Shown: in pieces, positions 24,327 through 32,818 of the stretch
Layout: each line of letters begins with the position of its first letter
Position numbering within the stretch: position 1 is the first letter of the stretch
Made by a program: the position numbers and the translations under genes
Origin: Paenibacillus lupini
Lineage (GTDB): Bacteria > Bacillota > Bacilli > Paenibacillales > Paenibacillaceae
Assembly (NCBI RefSeq): GCF_011761355.1
Contig: NZ_JAASRW010000001.1
Location: 930,001 to 994,000 of the forward strand
Length of the DNA stretch: 64,000 nt
Direction of reading: 5' to 3'
The notes under the pieces: model-generated
Database searches by the model: none
Seen by the model: only the letters and a program-made list of their open reading frames with translations
Told to the model about the DNA's origin: nothing

Positions 24327-24932
24327 ATGGGCTCACGAATGATGCATTACTGTATCACAACGGAGATAAACAAACATTTCTATCAATCTAAAGAAATCAG
24401 AATTCATTTAGGAGGACTTGCTCCTGATTTAACACATCCCATTTATGCACCGAAAGCTCTTACCCATTTTGTACAAGTCAGCGAGGATGGAAGGAAGCGA
24501 ACCGATTACAATCTGTTTATCCAAAAGTATAAGGAGCATTTTGATGATTCCTTTTACATCGGTTATTTAAGCCATCTTGTTGCAGATTCCCTGTGGTATG
24601 ACATGATTTATTTGAAACAAATAAAATGCCTTCCAGAAACCGAAAAACAAAGTGCGATCGAAAAAGGCTATCGTGATTTTAGACGATTAAACAAAATGCT
24701 GTTAACTTATCATCCGTTAAACCCAATAGGGGAGATACATCCAGTAGAGAACATCCATATTGAAGGCTTATATACAGAATATCTTCCAGTTATTGTGAAG
24801 CAGTTAAATGATGATTTTCAAGTTGAGCAGCCAACGGAACCACTAGAGATATATAACTTGGAAAATATGCTGTCCTATCTACGATTATCGATTTCAGAAA
24901 CCATTAAATTGCTAAATCCAATTCTTAGGTAG
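24327..24932 (+). CDS. Zinc-dependent phospholipase C-like protein
   Basis: 201 residues. It shows the spaced His/Asp ligands of the Zn_dep_PLPC family: MMHYCITTEI (His7), LGGLAPDLTHP (Asp and His) and YIGYLSHLVADSLWYDMI (His, Asp). The family includes bacterial phospholipase C but also many intracellular proteins of unknown role. There is no signal peptide, which argues against a secreted lipase. The start ATG 24327 has a strong AAAGGAGA. It is the only gene between dif-like sites B and C, with a terminator hairpin upstream, so it looks like a single-gene cassette. Confidence 0.72.
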   Translation: MGSRMMHYCITTEINKHFYQSKEIRIHLGGLAPDLTHPIYAPKALTHFVQVSEDGRKRTDYNLFIQKYKEHFDDSFYIGYLSHLVADSLWYDMIYLKQIKCLPETEKQSAIEKGYRDFRRLNKMLLTYHPLNPIGEIHPVENIHIEGLYTEYLPVIVKQLNDDFQVEQPTEPLEIYNLENMLSYLRLSISETIKLLNPILR

Positions 24933-24947
24933 TCTGAAAATCACAAA

Positions 24948-24975
24948 AGGTTACAAAATAAATATTATGTTAACT
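24948..24975 (+). repeat. dif-like recombination site C
   Basis: Left arm AGGTTACAAAA, centre TAAATA, right arm TTATGTTAACT; one mismatch to site B. It lies 15 nt after the zinc-phospholipase-like gene and before the recombinase gene. Confidence 0.62.
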
Positions 24976-24978
24976 AAT

Positions 24979-25017
24979 AAACAGATCCAACAGAAATAGG
25001 AGTTGGATCTGTTTTTA
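24979..25017 (+). terminator. Rho-independent terminator just inside site C
   Basis: AACAGATCCAAC / GTTGGATCTGTTTTT. It ends transcription from the 24327 gene and shields the recombinase gene from it. Confidence 0.85.
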
Positions 25018-25099
25018 TGCTATAATTAAGTGCGCAAAATCAGAGTTTTGTGCACTTTCCTTTGAAATCGATTTTTTTATACATAAGGTGGGGATTGAG

Positions 25100-26017
25100 T
25101 TGAAGCGCCAGCATGAATTAGAGGAACATTATGGAAAAATGACTCAGGCCTTTCGTATTTGGATGAAGCAAGCCGGCTATACAGATACAACTCAGAAGGA
25201 ATATATGAGAGAGGCATATGGCTATTTGGAATCGCTGGAGGGAGCGGAGGTAGAGCAAGCCGCGAAAATGCATGTTATTTCGTTTCTTGTTTCCAAACAG
25301 CGCGGAGCAGGAGATCGGGCAAGGAATCGGACATTATCGGCGATTCGATCTTTCTATACAGCGCTGATTGATTTCGAGCTCGCCGTACGTAATCCAGCTA
25401 TGGAAGTGAAGAAGTCGAAGACCGAGAAAAACAAGAAGCCGGTATATCTTGAAGAGGACGAGCTGGCGGCAAGTCTCGCTTTCATAGATGGGCGTTACCG
25501 AGCCCGCAATATCGCTATTTTCCTACTGATGAGTTATTGCGGTCTGCGGGTCGGCGAGGTACATCGGTTGAACCGGAGTGATTTCAATTCGGTTAGAGGG
25601 ACAATCGAGGTGTTTGGTAAAGGGCGCAAATGGAATGAAATCCCTGTGCCTGAAGAGCTTGCGTCGGTGCTTACCGAAGTAGCTCAAGATCGTATTACCC
25701 CTTACAAGGAACAAGAGGATGCTTTATTTGTGTCGCAGAAAGGCAGAAGGTTATCGATCCGGCAAATTCAGAAAATCGCCAGCCAAACCTTTGAAGCATT
25801 CAAGAGTGAATATCCGAATGCCGCGAACAAGAAGCTTTCCTGCCATAAGCTGCGTCATACGTTTGCTACGATTTTGCTCAAAAACGGGGTCGATATCCGT
25901 GTCGTCAAGGAGCTGCTTGGTCATGCTTCTATCGAGACAACAATGATCTATACCCACGTTAATAACGAGCAGAAGAAGGAAGCGATGGCAACCATCCGAC
26001 TTCCTATAAACATCTAG
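25100..26017 (+). CDS. Xer-type tyrosine recombinase
   Basis: 305 residues, the size of XerC/XerD. The N-terminal core-binding SAM-like domain (about 1-100) is followed by the catalytic domain with all six residues: Arg150 ([11 protein letters not shown]), Lys174 ([10 protein letters not shown]), His249 and Arg252 ([10 protein letters not shown]), His275 ([10 protein letters not shown]) and Tyr284 (MIYTHV). Tyrosine recombinases cleave and rejoin 11-6/8-11 sites. The start TTG 25100 is preferred because AAGGTGGGG ends 6 nt before it; GTG 25088 overlaps that site. The gene lies between dif-like sites C and D and overlaps the convergent hydrolase gene by 4 nt. It may be dedicated to the four sites, though housekeeping XerC/D could also act on them. 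Confidence 0.92.
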   Translation: MKRQHELEEHYGKMTQAFRIWMKQAGYTDTTQKEYMREAYGYLESLEGAEVEQAAKMHVISFLVSKQRGAGDRARNRTLSAIRSFYTALIDFELAVRNPAMEVKKSKTEKNKKPVYLEEDELAASLAFIDGRYRARNIAIFLLMSYCGLRVGEVHRLNRSDFNSVRGTIEVFGKGRKWNEIPVPEELASVLTEVAQDRITPYKEQEDALFVSQKGRRLSIRQIQKIASQTFEAFKSEYPNAANKKLSCHKLRHTFATILLKNGVDIRVVKELLGHASIETTMIYTHVNNEQKKEAMATIRLPINI

Positions 26018-26652
26018 TCTTGGAGTTGTGGTGAACGCTTTGCCTGGTGCTGCCAGAAGGAAATCACATCTTTTGTATCAGCGGTCATCCCGAAATAAGT
26101 ATCAATGGTCTTAATCGTCATATCATGCTCTTCCTGCGAAAATGCAGCACAGGAATCCTTTAAGAACACAATACGATAATCCATCATAAAACCGTCTCTA
26201 GCCGTTGATTCTACGCATAGATTAGTGCTCACACCAGTCATGACAAGGGTCTCAATCTTTAAGGTCTGAAGAACTGACTCCAGTCTTGTATGTATAAAAC
26301 CACTATATCTATGTTTCTTGACAACAATATCGGTAGAGAGTGGGGCAACCTGGAAAAATTCTGCTCCCCAGCTTCCGGTATGACAAATAGGGTTGACGCC
26401 ATCCTTAAAGCGAGATAGCCAAACTTCAGAATCGGTAGCCTTCTCATGATTGGTCTGTAGGAAGATAACAGGAATTTCATGCTCCCGAGCTGACTCTAAC
26501 AAGGCTTGCAAATTCGGCATCATTTTATTGACAGCACTAACATCAATGCCGGTTTTGGCGATTGCACCTTCAGGATGGCAATAATCATTTTGAACGTCTA
26601 CAACAATGACAGCCGTGTTCTTCTGGTCCAAATTCTGTTTCAACTTTTCCAT
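26014..26652 (-). CDS. Isochorismatase-family cysteine hydrolase
   Basis: 212 residues. The catalytic triad is Asp19 ([11 protein letters not shown]), Lys113 ([10 protein letters not shown]) and Cys146 ([15 protein letters not shown]), with the typical non-prolyl cis peptide region before the Cys. The family splits isochorismate or amides such as nicotinamide, N-carbamoylsarcosine and ureidoacrylate; the Cys and the YSGFIHT motif favour an amidase of the RutB/YcaC type. The start ATG 26652 lacks a strong SD. It is convergent with the recombinase; the two stop codons overlap. Confidence 0.88.
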   Translation of the reverse strand: MEKLKQNLDQKNTAVIVVDVQNDYCHPEGAIAKTGIDVSAVNKMMPNLQALLESAREHEIPVIFLQTNHEKATDSEVWLSRFKDGVNPICHTGSWGAEFFQVAPLSTDIVVKKHRYSGFIHTRLESVLQTLKIETLVMTGVSTNLCVESTARDGFMMDYRIVFLKDSCAAFSQEEHDMTIKTIDTYFGMTADTKDVISFWQHQAKRSPQLQD

Positions 26653-26753
26653 GGTTTTTCACCCTCATGTTTTTGACACTTATTTTTCCATATTGAGAAA
26701 TAATTATTACAAGAATTCAGAATAAATAATGGAATTTTAATAGTTTTATAATA

Positions 26754-26791
26754 TAAAAAGCTGGTGAGCCTTTATATAGGGACACCAGCTT
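26754..26791 (-). terminator. Minus-strand terminator just inside site D
   Basis: AAGCTGGTG / CACCAGCTT with a T-run on the minus strand (A-run at 26754-26760 on plus). It faces into the C-D segment, upstream of the hydrolase gene, as a shield from incoming transcription. Confidence 0.7.
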
Positions 26792-26802
26792 GCTTCATTG
26801 AT

Positions 26803-26830
26803 AGTTAACAAAATATATGTTATGTAAACT
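26803..26830 (+). repeat. dif-like recombination site D
   Basis: Left arm AGTTAACAAAA, centre TATATG, right arm TTATGTAAACT, the last identical to site A and to the B. subtilis dif XerD-side arm. It is followed by AATT as at site A. Confidence 0.6.
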
Positions 26831-26923
26831 AATTTAAATTTCCAGCCTTATGATGATGTGTAGGCTCATTCGGATTACAAGTATTTTTATTGTATAATTA
26901 GCGCTTAAAGGAGGTTTATATAG

Positions 26924-27952
26924 ATGACATCACATACCTCTGACTCTGTTAAAATTCCGCAAGGGTTCTGGTCAGGTCTACGTGAATTAGGCTTTTCTGT
27001 TCAGGAAATTATGAGTCAAGCGCAACTGCCACTCCACATTATTGAAGACGCAGAAGGAGTAACTAACGAGCAATATTTCGCGATCTGGCAGGCATACTCT
27101 GATCTTGTAGGCGATATTACTCTTGCAATCATCAAGCTGTCAACTGCCTTTGATACAGCACATTATCCGCCATCGATGCTGGCGACTTATCATGCACGCG
27201 ACTATCGTGATGCATTAAATCGGATGGTTCAATATAAACGATTATGTCCTCCTGAACATTTACTAATGACCGAGGAAGGAGATCGCTGCCTGATTGAATT
27301 GAACTGGCAGTATGCCAAGCAATCCGGTCCTGCGCTGCTTGTCGGGATCACGTTGGCTACACTTTTAGAGCTCGGTCGCCGGGGGACAGGTAAGCCATTA
27401 AATGCGAAGCATGTTGAATTTACTTATCCGATGGGAGATACCAAGTTGCTTGAAGCTTACTTTGGCTGCCCGATTCTGGTGGGTGCGGAATGTAACCGGT
27501 TGACGCTGCATCGATCGGATTTGGATCATTCATTTCTATCCTATAATGAAGAACTGCTTGAGATCCTAACCCCGGTACTGGAACGCACTTTAGAGGAACA
27601 GCAAAATAGTCCATCCATTATACAATCGGTCAAATGGATCTTAAGCCGCAGCCTTGCAGGTGGACATCCTGATATGAAATCAGTCGCCAGAAATTTGATG
27701 GTGAGCGAACGCACCTTGCAGCGCCGGCTTACGGACGAAGGGACGAGCTTTAAGCAGCTATTAACGGTGGTCAAGCATGAACGGGCATTAGAGTATTTGG
27801 CTGATCCTAAGCTTGAAATTAAAGAAGTAGCCTTTCTAACCGGATATGAGGATCAGAATTCTTTCTATCGAGCCTTCCGTTTATGGGAAGGAAGTACGCC
27901 TTCTGCTTGGCGTGTCAAACATATGAGTTCAGCTCATTCATTGGCGCGTTAG
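26924..27952 (+). CDS. AraC-family regulator with arabinose_bd-type N-terminus (OruR/ArgR-like)
   Basis: 342 residues. The N-terminal about 200 residues match the ligand-binding half found in OruR/VirS-type regulators: GLRELGFSVQEIMSQAQLP and EGVTNEQYFAIWQAYSDLVG, then FYTYPMGD-like strands. The C-terminal AraC domain carries MKSVARNLMVSERTLQRRLT and KEVAFLTGYEDQNSFYRAFR with WEGSTPSAWR. The start ATG 26924 follows AGGAGG by about 9 nt. It is followed 100 nt later by a short-chain dehydrogenase, a likely target. It lies just outside dif-like site D. Confidence 0.87.
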   Translation: MTSHTSDSVKIPQGFWSGLRELGFSVQEIMSQAQLPLHIIEDAEGVTNEQYFAIWQAYSDLVGDITLAIIKLSTAFDTAHYPPSMLATYHARDYRDALNRMVQYKRLCPPEHLLMTEEGDRCLIELNWQYAKQSGPALLVGITLATLLELGRRGTGKPLNAKHVEFTYPMGDTKLLEAYFGCPILVGAECNRLTLHRSDLDHSFLSYNEELLEILTPVLERTLEEQQNSPSIIQSVKWILSRSLAGGHPDMKSVARNLMVSERTLQRRLTDEGTSFKQLLTVVKHERALEYLADPKLEIKEVAFLTGYEDQNSFYRAFRLWEGSTPSAWRVKHMSSAHSLAR

Positions 27953-28052
27953 GCAAGAAGAATGTCGCTAGGGACTAGTTATCAAGTGCCAATAAAAAGG
28001 TAGTATAGTCTGTATCCCGAACTAACAATTAGCAGTAGAGGAGACAGAGGAT

Positions 28053-28847
28053 ATGGATATGAACTTAATGAATAAAACGGCACTTGTGACGGGTTCCACG
28101 AGAGGGATTGGCAAAGCTATCGCAATTGAGCTAGCTAGAGAAGGCGTTCATGTACTCATTAATGGGCGAAACGAGGAAGAGGTAGAACGAACCGTAGAGG
28201 AAATTAAAGCACTTTTCCCCGCCACTTCACCGCAGAAAGCGACAGCCGATATTGCAGATAAAAACCAAAGGGAAGCCTTATTTAAAAAATTCCCTCATGT
28301 AGATATTTTAGTGAACAATACTGGCATTTACGAGATTATGCAATATGAAGATGTGGATGATGAAGTGTGGGAGAGATACTTTAATACAAATGTACTCGCT
28401 GCGAATGCATTAAGTAAATTTTATCTTCCAGAAATGCTAAGCAGCGGTTATGGACGTATACTTTTCATTGCGAGCGAAGAAGCACTCATGCCATCGGGTC
28501 AGATGCCGCATTATGCAATGACCAAATCGATGCTGTTATCCTTGTCCAAAAGCTTATCTAAATTAACGATTGGTACGAACGTAACGGTCAATTCAATCCT
28601 GCCAGGACCAACACTATCCGAAAACGTCCATCAAATCATTGACAGCATTTACCCTGAAGCAAAATTAACCTTTGCGGAAAAAGAGAAAAAATTCATGACT
28701 ACAAACCTGCCTCAATCCGAAATCCAGCGGTTTATCAGACCAAGCGAGATCGGCAGATTGGTTACGTTTGTCTGCAGTCCAGATGCTTCCGCGTTTAAAG
28801 GTTCTCCAATCCGTATGGACGGCGGAATGGTGCCAACGATTTTCTAA
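28053..28847 (+). CDS. Short-chain dehydrogenase/reductase
   Basis: 264 residues. The Rossmann cofactor motif is TGSTRGIGKA (14-20). NNTG replaces the usual NNAG (DILVNNTGIYE). The catalytic Ser lies in ILFIASEEALM and Tyr-x-x-x-Lys in MPHYAMTKSMLL. The end GSPIRMDGGMVPTIF is typical of classical SDRs. NADP preference is suggested by Arg17 in the loop. The substrate is unknown. The start ATG 28053 follows AGGAGACAGAGG. It may be controlled by the AraC regulator just upstream. Confidence 0.92.
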   Translation: MDMNLMNKTALVTGSTRGIGKAIAIELAREGVHVLINGRNEEEVERTVEEIKALFPATSPQKATADIADKNQREALFKKFPHVDILVNNTGIYEIMQYEDVDDEVWERYFNTNVLAANALSKFYLPEMLSSGYGRILFIASEEALMPSGQMPHYAMTKSMLLSLSKSLSKLTIGTNVTVNSILPGPTLSENVHQIIDSIYPEAKLTFAEKEKKFMTTNLPQSEIQRFIRPSEIGRLVTFVCSPDASAFKGSPIRMDGGMVPTIF

Positions 28848-28927
28848 CCTTCATAAAGTAATTGTAGGCGTAAGAATATGCTCATTATGAGTGGTTTCTG
28901 CGTCTTTTTTTATTATGAAATTTTGTC

Positions 28928-28958
28928 TTGCCTTAAAGTACACTTTAAGGCTTAGGAT
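28928..28958 (+). promoter_or_regulatory. MerR-type autoregulated promoter of merR-AKR operon
   Basis: The -35 TTGCCT (28928-28933) and -10 TAGGAT (28953-28958) are separated by 19 bp. The dyad GCCTTAAAGT / ACTTTAAGGC (28930-28939 and 28942-28951) fills the spacer. It lies 45 bp before the MerR gene. Confidence 0.82.
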
Positions 28959-29002
28959 AGGGAAGTGGCCACAGATACTCTAAAAAGGAGAAGTTCTAGA
29001 AC

Positions 29003-29440
29003 ATGGCATTTTCTATAAAAGAAGCTTCAGAACGGATAGGTTGTCCGGCACATACTATCCGTTATTACGAGAAAGAAGGATTACTTCCTTACATCAAGAG
29101 AGATCAGCATGGGAATCGAGTGTTTGAGCAAGATCATTTAGACTGGATCAAGCTGATGACCTGTTTTCGAGCAACTGGCATGAAGATGTCATTATTGAAG
29201 CAAATGGTCAATCTCGCATTAGATGGAGATTCAACGATACCGCAAAGAAAATCCATTCTGAACCAGTACAAAGAAGAATTATTTAGACGCCAGTTAGAAC
29301 TTGCGGAAGCCGTTGAAGCAGTAAATAACAAACTGACCATCTATGAGGGAATCGAAAAAGGAAGGATCAGTTCAGAGAGTAAAATGCTAAATCAGCTGGA
29401 ATATTTACAGCAGAAATCGACCAATAGAGAGGGAATATAG
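29003..29440 (+). CDS. MerR-family transcriptional regulator
   Basis: 145 residues. The N-terminal winged helix reads FSIKEASERIGCPAHTIRYY and EKEGLLPYIKRDQHGNRVFE. A linker, WIKLMTCFRATGMKMSLLKQ, is followed by a long coiled-coil helix, as in the YfmP/AdhR group. No conserved Cys cluster is visible, so a metal sensor is unlikely; aldehyde or small-molecule sensing is more likely given its partner. The gene abuts the aldo/keto reductase (stop codon directly followed by ATG). The MerR-type dyad in front suggests autoregulation. Confidence 0.92.
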   Translation: MAFSIKEASERIGCPAHTIRYYEKEGLLPYIKRDQHGNRVFEQDHLDWIKLMTCFRATGMKMSLLKQMVNLALDGDSTIPQRKSILNQYKEELFRRQLELAEAVEAVNNKLTIYEGIEKGRISSESKMLNQLEYLQQKSTNREGI

Positions 29441-30412
29441 ATGAAAGCAAGAACATTAGGAAACAGTGATTTAGTCGTATCATCCATGGGGCTTGGGATA
29501 ATGGGAATGTCTCCAGGCATGTATGGAGAAACCAATGATGAACAATCAATCAAGACCATTCATCGTGCTCTAGAGATAGGTGTGTCGTTGATTGATACTG
29601 CAGATGTATATGGAAATGGGCATAATGAGGAGCTTCTTGGCAAAGCACTTAAAGGACGCAGAGATCAGGCTGTTATAGCTACTAAGTTCTCATATACACC
29701 AAATTACGAGAGTATTAGTGGTCATCCCGATTACGTAAAAAAAGCTGTAGAAGAGAGCTTGCGTCGATTACAGATCGATTATATTGACCTTTACTATCAG
29801 CATCGAGTAGATCCAACGATTCCGATCGAGGAAACAGTTGGGGCTATGGCTGAGTTGGTTAAAGCAGGCAAGGTGCGTTTTCTTGGTCTATCAGAAGCAT
29901 CAGCTTCCACGATTCGTCGTGCACATGCGATACATCCCATATCAGCCTTGGAAAGCGAATATTCACTTTGGAGTCGGGATATTGAAGACGAGATTCTCCC
30001 TACAGTTAAAGAGTTAGGGATTACCCATGTGGCTTACAGCCCGTTGAGTAGAGGATTTATTTCCGGTGAACTAAGGAAGTTTGAAGATTTGGGTCAGAAT
30101 GATCTTCGAAGATATATGCCAAGATTCCAAGGGGGAAACTTTCATAAGAATATCGAAATTGTCGATAAAATTAAAGAAATTGCCACCGAGAAGGCATGTA
30201 CGCCAGCTCAACTCGCCTTAGCATGGACGATTGCCAATCAAGCCTTGCCAATTCCGGGAACGAAACGTATAAACTATTTGGAGGAAAATGTGGCAGCCAT
30301 AGAAGTTGAACTCACTCAAGAGGACTTGTTACGCATTGAACAGGTAAGTCCTAAAAATGTGATTCACGGCACACGGTATATGAAGGAACAGATGACGCTG
30401 CTTGATGGATAA
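29441..30412 (+). CDS. Aldo/keto reductase (AKR13-like), in operon with merR
   Basis: 323 residues. The tetrad is Asp52 and Tyr57 ([15 protein letters not shown]), Lys82 (AVIATKFSY) and His121 (YYQHRVDPT). Cofactor contacts lie in [17 protein letters not shown]. It reduces carbonyl compounds with NADPH; the context with a MerR regulator suggests detoxification of a reactive aldehyde. ATG 29441 starts right after the MerR stop, and its ribosome site AGAGGG lies inside merR. A terminator at 30462-30516 ends the operon. Confidence 0.93.
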   Translation: MKARTLGNSDLVVSSMGLGIMGMSPGMYGETNDEQSIKTIHRALEIGVSLIDTADVYGNGHNEELLGKALKGRRDQAVIATKFSYTPNYESISGHPDYVKKAVEESLRRLQIDYIDLYYQHRVDPTIPIEETVGAMAELVKAGKVRFLGLSEASASTIRRAHAIHPISALESEYSLWSRDIEDEILPTVKELGITHVAYSPLSRGFISGELRKFEDLGQNDLRRYMPRFQGGNFHKNIEIVDKIKEIATEKACTPAQLALAWTIANQALPIPGTKRINYLEENVAAIEVELTQEDLLRIEQVSPKNVIHGTRYMKEQMTLLDG

Positions 30413-30461
30413 AGTCTTTTACAATTACATTAGATGAAACATAAGAGTATGATATATGAAT

Positions 30462-30516
30462 AAAAAAGCAGCAGCCATAGGGTGAGAAAATAAACCCTGG
30501 ACTGCTGCTTTTTATT
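30462..30516. terminator. Terminator between AKR and hypothetical gene
   Basis: AAAAAGCAGCAG / CTGCTGCTTTTT with an inner AGGGT / ACCCT stem; it is usable in both directions. Confidence 0.8.
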
Positions 30517-30528
30517 TGGTGTCTCATT

Positions 30529-30783
30529 CTACTTTTGTGGTGTCAACTTGTAAGCAACTTTTTCTTCATCGCTTAGAGTGACAAAAGTTGTTGCACTTCT
30601 CAGGAAGGTTGTACCATCAGCAATACGGACGATATCATCGTTGTATGCAATGATAGGCAATGGTGGTCTCAATCTCATGCGATCCTGATAAACCATAATA
30701 GGTTCTTTTGCAGACATTGCACTACGAATTTCAGTGTCCGTTTTCAACTCTCTTACAGTTGAGGACTGAGGTGTTTCAATCAT
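30529..30783 (-). CDS. Hypothetical 84-residue protein
   Basis: Start ATG 30783-30781 with GGAGG 8 nt upstream. The sequence MIETPQSSTVRELKTDTEIR leads to KEPIMVYQDRMRLRPPLPII and a C-terminal IADGTTFLRSATTFVTLSDE. It is soluble, with no signal or membrane helix. I do not recognise the family. The good ribosome site and the terminator in front of the stop support a real gene. It is monocistronic. Confidence 0.68.
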   Translation of the reverse strand: MIETPQSSTVRELKTDTEIRSAMSAKEPIMVYQDRMRLRPPLPIIAYNDDIVRIADGTTFLRSATTFVTLSDEEKVAYKLTPQK

Positions 30784-31001
30784 ATACAAACCTCCATCAA
30801 TTTATTAAGGCAAACGGTAGCAACAGGTGAATCGTGCAGCAACTTGAGAAATCCAGCATTAGAGTTACTAGGATGCCCCAACTATGTAGAAATCATTCAA
30901 TATAAGGAAATAGGGTACTACATAAGTTAGAACTTACAAACAGTTTCTCCGCGCAGTATGATGCAAGTAATTCAATACTGTGATAGGGAGGAGAACATCA
31001 T

Positions 31002-31478
31002 ATGCAAATTCCATTTAGTCAGCTTTTTATGAGAAAAATCATCAGTGCTTCAATAGCAAGCTTCTTATTCTCCATCATCTACGCATGGTTGGAACCAGAT
31101 CTCTTCAATGTGAAGAATATTGAATCCATCGGTGCCCACATTCACGAGGCATTAAGCATAACTAATATTTACTTGATGTATGCTGCACCAGCTATTTACA
31201 TCTACGGAACAGCGACCTCTCTACTTAGTGATTGGATTGCACGTGCAGTAACTCATCGCCAATGGCTACGACTGATTATCACGACCTTATTGCATGGTAT
31301 ATTCGGGTTAATATTAATGTATATCAGCCTTTTAGCAGCCGTCATCTTCTTAATCTCCGATTCTCTCATTGCATTAATTCGAAAAAAACCACTCACCAAA
31401 GAAATCACTCTTACAAGTCTAATTCTACCTCTTGCCTTATGGATTGCGACCCTTATTTATAGCAATATTACGGGATAA
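31002..31478 (+). CDS. Hypothetical four-helix membrane protein
   Basis: 158 residues with four predicted membrane helices: IISASIASFLFSIIYAWL, IYLMYAAPAIYIYGTATSLL, LLHGIFGLILMYISLLAAVI and LTSLILPLALWIATLIYS. The loops are short and positively charged inside (RAVTHRQWLR, RKKPLTKE). No family is recognised; such proteins occur as orphans in Paenibacillus. ATG 31002 follows GGGAGGAGAACATCAT. A terminator follows at 31506. Confidence 0.72.
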   Translation: MQIPFSQLFMRKIISASIASFLFSIIYAWLEPDLFNVKNIESIGAHIHEALSITNIYLMYAAPAIYIYGTATSLLSDWIARAVTHRQWLRLIITTLLHGIFGLILMYISLLAAVIFLISDSLIALIRKKPLTKEITLTSLILPLALWIATLIYSNITG

Positions 31479-31505
31479 AGTCAACCTCGCCGAATAGGAG
31501 ATAGG

Positions 31506-31535
31506 AGGAGCTGGCCATAAGGCGGCTCTTTTTTC
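31506..31535 (+). terminator. Rho-independent terminator
   Basis: GGAGCTGGCC-ATAA-GGCGGCTC then a T-run, following the four-helix membrane protein gene. Confidence 0.72.
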
Positions 31536-31623
31536 TGTTTGTGGCAGAGTTAATTTATCCCGCAACCTTTCTTTTGAAATGACGTCTTATTATATGGTGT
31601 AAGGGAAAATAAGGAAAACAAAA

Positions 31624-32133
31624 GTGAGGTTACACATAAATATGATTCGAATTAATCGCTTGTTCATGATAGTAAGAAGAACACTTCTCGTCATCCTACT
31701 CCTCATTCTGCTGCCGTATTATATCCAGGATTGGCTGTCGGACAGTAGTAGAGGAATTAATGATCCGATAAAAGCAGTTAGTGCGGACGGCGAGTTCACG
31801 AAATTGAAGATTGGCAAGACGATGAAAATTGACGAAAGTACATTCACTGTGGATGAAGTCTACGTGACAACGGAGCATATCCTACTGACTTATACGTATC
31901 ATACCAATCAAAAGATTTCGTGGTCTTTTCCCTCAATGACCCTCAAACTCGAGACTCCTGATGGTCAAGTGTTAGAAAGTCATAGCTCTGGTTCCAACGG
32001 TACCAGCTGGGGGGAACGAGGTTATATTTGGTACGACATGCCTGAGCAACCAGTTGAGTCAGCAACGATAATATACGATCATTATGACCGGCATTTCACC
32101 TTAGAGATCCCTCTTATGAAGGGAGTGGAGTAA
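31624..32133 (+). CDS. Hypothetical membrane-anchored protein (DUF-like beta domain)
   Basis: 169 residues. One N-terminal helix (RTLLVILLLILLPYYIQDWL) is followed by an extracytoplasmic beta-rich domain with KIGKTMKIDESTFTVDEVYV and TEHILLTYTYHTNQK. The pattern resembles the DUF4179/DUF5643-type strands seen in anti-sigma C-termini, but I would not assign it. The start GTG 31624 has AAGGA upstream; ATG 31642 is the alternative. It lies 1 nt before the next gene, so the two form an operon. Confidence 0.7.
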   Translation: MRLHINMIRINRLFMIVRRTLLVILLLILLPYYIQDWLSDSSRGINDPIKAVSADGEFTKLKIGKTMKIDESTFTVDEVYVTTEHILLTYTYHTNQKISWSFPSMTLKLETPDGQVLESHSSGSNGTSWGERGYIWYDMPEQPVESATIIYDHYDRHFTLEIPLMKGVE

Positions 32134-32134
32134 C

Positions 32135-32716
32135 ATGAAGAAACACACAATCATTACAATGATAGAATGGATAGTTGTTATTTTCCTAATTTGGTTATTT
32201 ATCCATGCTGACATCTTTCCGACTGGAAGTCGTACCCCTGAAAAGGCACATCAACTCTCGGAGCAAGGCTTTCATTATGGCCCATCGAATGTTGTTCGTA
32301 AGGTAACAGTCCCTTTCGATAAGGATCAAGTCATTTTCCTCGGGACATACAAAGATTGGTTTTCAGCGGACATGGTCCAAAAGAAACGGGGAGGATGGTT
32401 CCCGAGTGGTGGGGTTGCTGGTATTAAGATTGATCGTAGCAAAGCGCTCTCCTATAGCTGGGAAAGCATTAATTCGAAGGATAGCTATTTTATGACCTAT
32501 AAAATATTTGGATATGTTACCGATGAACAAATTACCCGAATTGAACTAACCATGAAGGAAAAAGATACGGACAATCTGACGACAATAACTCAAGATATAA
32601 AGAGTGATAGAATGTTTTTATTTATTTTCAAAGGGGATTACGCAGGCAATCCAATGAAATCACTTCGAGGGATGGATCAAGCAGGCAAGGTTCGTTATGA
32701 AGAACAGCTCTATTAA
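32135..32716 (+). CDS. Hypothetical membrane-anchored protein
   Basis: 193 residues. One N-terminal helix (IIEWIVVIFLIWLFIHADIF-like, residues 8-25) is followed by an extracytoplasmic domain with DKDQVIFLGTYKDWFSADMV and DRSKALSYSWESINSKDSYF. No family is recognised. The ribosome site GAAGGGAGTGG is inside the previous gene; only 1 nt separates the stop of 31624 from this ATG, so the two proteins are probably made together and may interact. A hairpin terminator follows. Confidence 0.72.
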   Translation: MKKHTIITMIEWIVVIFLIWLFIHADIFPTGSRTPEKAHQLSEQGFHYGPSNVVRKVTVPFDKDQVIFLGTYKDWFSADMVQKKRGGWFPSGGVAGIKIDRSKALSYSWESINSKDSYFMTYKIFGYVTDEQITRIELTMKEKDTDNLTTITQDIKSDRMFLFIFKGDYAGNPMKSLRGMDQAGKVRYEEQLY

Positions 32717-32741
32717 TAAAATCAGATAATCTCGTATTTTT

Positions 32742-32786
32742 TAGAGCGTGTTCGTTCGCCATCGGCGTTCGAATGCGCTATTTTTG
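32742..32786 (+). terminator. Terminator after the two-gene operon
   Basis: TAGAGCGTGTTCG and CGAATGCGCTA arms with an inner GCC / GGC pair, then ATTTTTG. Confidence 0.75.
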
Positions 32787-32818
32787 TTATTTTTAGGGTA
32801 TAAAAGGAGTCGAAAAAT

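Noticed and set aside
16942..26830. IS or transposon ends
   Set aside because: The repeats are direct, 28 bp and of dif architecture; no transposase or target-site duplications are seen.
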